From: Halodesulfovibrio aestuarii
GTDB taxonomy: Bacteria; Desulfobacterota; Desulfovibrionia; Desulfovibrionales; Desulfovibrionaceae
Assembly (NCBI RefSeq): GCF_050571805.1
Contig: NZ_CP192219.1
Strand: one strand, 5' to 3'
Length of the DNA stretch: 64,000 nt
The position numbers and the translations under genes are program-made. The notes beneath the pieces were generated by a model. That model had not been told where the DNA came from. It ran no database searches and saw only the letters and a program-made list of their open reading frames with translations. Of the stretch, positions 60,411 to 64,000 are shown piece after piece. Each line of letters begins with the position of its first letter. Position 1 is the stretch's first letter.

Positions 60411-62693
60411 TTATTTTGGAGGAATAATCTGCATACGGTGTGACCAGACATTGTGGATGCAGTATGCGTCATTATCTTTCGTATATTCGATCCAGTAGGT
60501 AACACCTACAGGGCGGAAGCTGGCAACGTTGCGTTGGGTTTGTGTGTTGAATAAACTTGAATTAGTCGCTTCTACATAGTCCACAACTTTGCGAATATCG
60601 CTTCGCAGAATTCGCCGCTCTTCCATATTGGCTGCTGCTTGTTCCGTGTATGTGATTGTTGGTGCGTTTTCTTTTGTGACAGATTCCGCCTCGCCCCATA
60701 CTGTCGTGAGCAGATGCTCCTTGAGGCGTATACGGTTCTCGCGGCGGTCTGAAAAACCTGTAACAGGTATGGTTGCGGGGTCAGCATCGCAGCATGAAAG
60801 GGCAGCATTACAATTCGGAAAAAGAATATCCAGCAGGTGAATTGTACGTTTGCCTGTTCTTGCAAGCATGTCGCGGCACATGGCGCAATACGTGAGCACA
60901 TCCTGTTCATCTTCTGTGCATGCAGAGAGGGTTTCTGCCCTGTGCTGAGATGCCTTGCGGGAAAGCTCAGGGTTGGCAGAGTCAAGCAATCCCCCAAAAC
61001 CACAACATTCTGTTAATAAACCGGAAAGACGTGGTTCTGTAATCGAAACGGCAAGCTTTTCTATGATGGCACGAACATGTGCGCGCATAGGTTCGTCATG
61101 GCGGGTTGAACACGGGTCATGCAGTACATATGGCTGTTGTGGCATGCGGGCTTTTGCAGGTAGACCTACTTCTTCAAGAACTTCCCATAAAGATCGGGTT
61201 GGAATCTGTGGCAGTAGTTCTGCAAACATAGAGGCGCATGTTGGACAACCGGTAATGAGTTCCGGTTTTCCCATGATCTCCCATTGCTGAAGAATCTGGC
61301 GCGTTGTTGCCTCCGTCAGATCTTTTTGTCCTGCCCAGTGTGCAGGAGCTCCGCAACAATGGATAAATAACCCCACCGGCTCTTCCAGAGAATCGCGTAG
61401 ATAATTATATGTGCTTTCAACAAGATGCGGCGAAATTGCAGGAAGCTGACATCCCGGAAAGAAGGCGTACGTGCTAGCGGAAGCGGAAGGTGCATTCTTT
61501 GCGAGCATACCCGCAGTATTGGCAAATGCCATATCGCGGAGTGCAAATTCATGTGCAGAAGGTGGCATTGTGGAATCTGCCACCATCTCTTGTCGTGCTG
61601 TCAGGCAGAGATTCTGGACTGCAAAGTCTTCAGGACAAATTTCTTCGCAAAGACCACACAACATGCAGGAGTTGATCATTTTGTTGGCATGTCGTGTCCC
61701 CATAACGATTGCGGCATTGTTGTATATATGCCGCGCGTATACTTTAGGGTAGCTTTTGAATTCTGCCAGATACACACAGTTGTTTACGCACTGCATACAT
61801 TCGCATTGTAGGCACCTTCCGGCTTCCAGCATAGCCGTCGCTTCATCATATCCCTCATCACCTGCAGGAAGACGTGGAAGTGAAGAGACAGACGATACTG
61901 CAGTTTGCAGGCGGGATTGGTATGGCCCTTCAGTGTCTCTCCCTGCTGTGAGGGATACATTCTGTATAGACCGTTCCGCAGATAATGCTAACGTTCTGCC
62001 AAGGGCAATACGTTCTATCGAGGTAGCAATACAAGGGAACGGAACAGTGAATACAGAAGAAATATTTGTTTGTAATGTCTTCGGGTTAATAAGCTCGCAC
62101 GGATACTGGTTTGCTACTTCAGATGTTGCAAGCAGGACAGCATCCCATTTGGTGCAGATTTCGGCTAGATCTTCGGGTAATTCCTCGCTGGAGAAGAGAA
62201 CCCCGAGTTTTTTCATCGCTTGTTCATGCTGCTCAAATGCTTTTTCAGGAATATTGGATGCAACATCGTCATACGCTTCTGTTGAAAGGATAGTGGGACT
62301 GATACCCTTTTTAGCAAGGTCCCACGCAGCAGCTAATGCAGAAAGTCCTCCGCCAATAATGAGTACACGCTTGCCTTTAGAAGGAAGTGGACGTACTGGC
62401 GGGTTTTTAGTTGCATTTGCAGCACAATAGCTTTCAAGCTCCGGCATATTAATGCTGCCGCCAAGATCTTTGCGAAGGCATGTCTCCATACATAACCCAT
62501 TGCATATATTGGCGGTAATATGCGGCATCGGCATGCTTTTATACAAAACAGCCCATGCTTCATTAATTTTACCCGCAGCCATTTTTTTACAGAAGGTGCG
62601 GACATCAATGTGCAAAGGACACTGGGCTTGACAGTGCGGCGCATCTTCTTGCGTGCATTGTGCTTCCCACTGGCGTAATTCGTGTTGTTCCAT
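60411..62693 (-). CDS. GltD-like Fe-S protein with dicluster ferredoxin and CCG domains
   Basis: 760 residues. The order is an N-terminal GltD-type Fe-S region (CPLHIDVRTFC, CNGLCMETC), one Rossmann motif VLIIGGGLSALAAAWDLAKK (about 108-127), two ferredoxin clusters (CLQCECMQCVNNC and CMLCGLCEEICPE, about 300-365), and two CCG heterodisulfide-reductase-like domains (HCCGAPAHW, HDPCSTRH, ECCGFGGLL). The C-terminal 120 residues have RSDIRKVVDYVEATN, a segment sometimes linked to cofactor sites. The NADPH-binding half of GltD is missing and the FAD GD motif is not recognisable. It probably relays electrons to or from the aldehyde oxidoreductase encoded just upstream. Confidence 0.85.
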   Translation of the reverse strand: MEQHELRQWEAQCTQEDAPHCQAQCPLHIDVRTFCKKMAAGKINEAWAVLYKSMPMPHITANICNGLCMETCLRKDLGGSINMPELESYCAANATKNPPVRPLPSKGKRVLIIGGGLSALAAAWDLAKKGISPTILSTEAYDDVASNIPEKAFEQHEQAMKKLGVLFSSEELPEDLAEICTKWDAVLLATSEVANQYPCELINPKTLQTNISSVFTVPFPCIATSIERIALGRTLALSAERSIQNVSLTAGRDTEGPYQSRLQTAVSSVSSLPRLPAGDEGYDEATAMLEAGRCLQCECMQCVNNCVYLAEFKSYPKVYARHIYNNAAIVMGTRHANKMINSCMLCGLCEEICPEDFAVQNLCLTARQEMVADSTMPPSAHEFALRDMAFANTAGMLAKNAPSASASTYAFFPGCQLPAISPHLVESTYNYLRDSLEEPVGLFIHCCGAPAHWAGQKDLTEATTRQILQQWEIMGKPELITGCPTCASMFAELLPQIPTRSLWEVLEEVGLPAKARMPQQPYVLHDPCSTRHDEPMRAHVRAIIEKLAVSITEPRLSGLLTECCGFGGLLDSANPELSRKASQHRAETLSACTEDEQDVLTYCAMCRDMLARTGKRTIHLLDILFPNCNAALSCCDADPATIPVTGFSDRRENRIRLKEHLLTTVWGEAESVTKENAPTITYTEQAAANMEERRILRSDIRKVVDYVEATNSSLFNTQTQRNVASFRPVGVTYWIEYTKDNDAYCIHNVWSHRMQIIPPK

Positions 62694-62710
62694 ATGCGTG
62701 CTGCTAGTTA

Positions 62711-62738
62711 CGTCCGTGCTGCCAAAGCAGCACGGACG
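62711..62738 (-). terminator. Intercistronic hairpin after the aldehyde oxidoreductase gene
   Basis: CGTCCGTGCTGC, loop CAAA, GCAGCACGGACG: a perfect 12-bp stem between the oxidoreductase stop and the next start, with no T run. It may stabilise the oxidoreductase mRNA or reduce read-through. Confidence 0.7.
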
Positions 62739-62750
62739 GTTTGTACTATA

Positions 62751-64000
62751 TTACTTGTTGAGCTCTGCGAGTACTTTTTCAGGACGTGCAGGCAAATGGC
62801 GGATACGTGCGCCACAAGCGTTGTAGATAGCGTTGATGATAGCTGCGTGTGGGCTGGTGAGTGGAAGTTCACCAACACCGGATGCACCGAAAGGACCCTC
62901 TGGACGTTTGGACTCAATGTATACGAGTTCCATGTCGTCTGGAATATCTTTGGCGAATGGAAGACCGGCACCAATCATCGTTGAATGCTTTTTGATATCT
63001 TCATAGTCTTCTGTAAGCGCAAGGCCGATAGCCTGAGCAAGACCACCATACATCTGTCCATCAACAACAAGTTTGTTCATGATGGTACCAATGTCAGCGA
63101 CCGCAGTCATTTTATCAACTTTCGTTTTACCTGTAGCCAACTCAACACTAACTTCAGCGAGGAACATGCCATACATGTAACAAGCAAATGGGTTACCCTG
63201 ACTGTTTTCGTCACAATCAGTACAAGGAGCAGTCCATTTACCACTGGCACGTGTAGGGATTTTCTTCTCAACCATTTCTTCATAGGTGTAGTAAGAGCCA
63301 TCAGCTTTTTTCATGGATTCAACAAGTGCTTCACATGCTGATTTGATGGCCCGTCCAACAACAACCTGAGAACGAGAACCACCAGCTGGGCCACCATTCG
63401 GGCATTTGCTAGTGTCGTTGAGGCACACTTTTACTTTTTCTGCTGGAATACCCATTGGGGATAATGCTTCATGGGCTGTTGTCTGTGCACCGATGTCTGC
63501 ACCCTGACCATGATCGTGCCATGTGGTGTACACGGTTACACAACCCTGAGCATCTAATTCAACATCAGCGTCAGCGGTATCAGGGCCATCAAGACCGGAA
63601 CCGTAAACACCAAGAGCGATACCTACGCCGCGTTTGACTTCCGGTGTGGAAAGTTCTGCTGCGCGTTTTTTCGCTTCTTCATATTTAGGACGGATTGTGT
63701 CGATAATATCAGGAATGCTGTAGACTTCAGGATCTTGACCTGTAGGGGTTGTGGAACCCTTACGGTATGCGTTTTTGTAACGAATTTCTAATGGGTCCAT
63801 GCCAATTTTTTCAGCAAGTTCGTCCATGAGAACTTCAGATGCAAATTCAGACTGCGGTGAGCCGAATCCACGGAATGCAGAGCCCCAAGCGTGGTTTGTA
63901 CAAACAGTACGACCTTCGCCTCGGATATTCGGAATGTTATAGCCTGCGCCGATGAACTGAGCACCGCGAAGGGTGAGGAGGTCACCGAATTCAGAGTATG
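62751..64000 (-). CDS. Molybdenum aldehyde oxidoreductase, catalytic C-terminal part (5' end outside window)
   Basis: About 416 residues, open to the window edge. The xanthine oxidase-family Mo-binding region is clear: NHAWGSAFRGFGSPQSEFA, TTWHDHGQGADIGAQTTAHE, GGPAGGSRSQVVVGRA, and the catalytic Glu in GASGVGELPLTSPHAAI near the C-terminus. These match Desulfovibrio gigas Mop-type aldehyde oxidoreductase, which oxidises aldehydes to acids using Mo-MCD and two [2Fe-2S] clusters. The Fe-S part lies upstream, outside. CTDCDENSQGNPFACYMYGM is a cysteine-bearing stretch within. It is the first visible gene of the cluster. Confidence 0.93.
   Translation of the reverse strand, partial: YSEFGDLLTLRGAQFIGAGYNIPNIRGEGRTVCTNHAWGSAFRGFGSPQSEFASEVLMDELAEKIGMDPLEIRYKNAYRKGSTTPTGQDPEVYSIPDIIDTIRPKYEEAKKRAAELSTPEVKRGVGIALGVYGSGLDGPDTADADVELDAQGCVTVYTTWHDHGQGADIGAQTTAHEALSPMGIPAEKVKVCLNDTSKCPNGGPAGGSRSQVVVGRAIKSACEALVESMKKADGSYYTYEEMVEKKIPTRASGKWTAPCTDCDENSQGNPFACYMYGMFLAEVSVELATGKTKVDKMTAVADIGTIMNKLVVDGQMYGGLAQAIGLALTEDYEDIKKHSTMIGAGLPFAKDIPDDMELVYIESKRPEGPFGASGVGELPLTSPHAAIINAIYNACGARIRHLPARPEKVLAELNK

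Noticed and set aside
1..64000. CRISPR array, prophage or complete insertion sequence
   Set aside because: No regularly spaced direct repeats, transposase, integrase or phage structural genes were seen.

Overview
The window looks like a chromosomal segment of a marine sulfate-reducing bacterium of the Desulfovibrio type, probably close to Halodesulfovibrio. This rests on a formate dehydrogenase with its own tetrahaem cytochrome c3 subunit, a molybdenum aldehyde oxidoreductase inside a gene cluster I recall from Desulfovibrio, moderate G+C with AT-rich spacers, and several osmoadaptation and sodium-coupled transport genes. No phage, complete insertion sequence, CRISPR array or rRNA is visible. 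There are two tRNAs: Thr-GGT on the minus strand and Glu-TTC on the plus strand.

Layout. 0-3.5 kb: end of a formate dehydrogenase operon. 3.6-7 kb: a lone pseudopilin-like protein, two RNA methyltransferases and a small unknown protein. 7-10.5 kb: an AGCS amino-acid symporter behind a tandem glycine riboswitch, then an NhaC-type antiporter. 10.5-12.5 kb: two small exported orphan proteins around a 1.1-kb AT-rich spacer. 12.6-18.5 kb: a chemoreceptor, a flavoprotein, a LysE-type exporter, a LuxR-type regulator and a PhnA-like protein. 18.8-23.7 kb: tRNA-Thr and an RND pump lacking an outer-membrane gene. 24-31.8 kb: a GT39-type glycosyltransferase, a YkgJ-like protein, a class A PBP, an ATP-grasp protein and an FAD oxidoreductase. 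31.8-33 kb: a candidate structured RNA (minus strand), tRNA-Glu and a gene-poor stretch. 33-35.8 kb: an RsbU/STAS/anti-sigma partner-switching module. 36-38.9 kb: an operon for D-amino-acid catabolism (dgcN-dgcA-dat). 39.6-44.1 kb: a PAS-LuxR regulator and a proVWX glycine-betaine ABC transporter. 44.3-53.2 kb: an exported HAD phosphatase, a radical SAM/SPASM enzyme, ablAB for N-epsilon-acetyl-beta-lysine, yhdT-panF for pantothenate and a patatin-like lipase.

53.2-64 kb: ten minus-strand genes, nine of them close-packed apart from one 244-bp gap. Read in transcription order they are a molybdenum aldehyde oxidoreductase (its C-terminal part; the gene runs off the window), an Fe-S/CCG flavoprotein-like protein, a zinc-ribbon protein, a methyltransferase, a C_GCAxxG_C_C protein, a radical SAM protein, an AMP-dependent CoA ligase-like protein, an XdhC maturation factor, a MocA-like nucleotidyltransferase fused to an HD domain, and a histidine phosphatase. 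Two of the genes fit molybdopterin-cytosine-dinucleotide maturation; the others have no assigned role that I know. This is the most interesting system in the window.

Two gene sets fit life in salt water: betaine uptake by proVWX and compatible-solute synthesis by ablAB lie within 10 kb of each other. Convergent and operon ends are marked by many clear stem-loop terminators, five of which share a closely related AAGCTC stem. All function calls come from reading the sequence without database searches.
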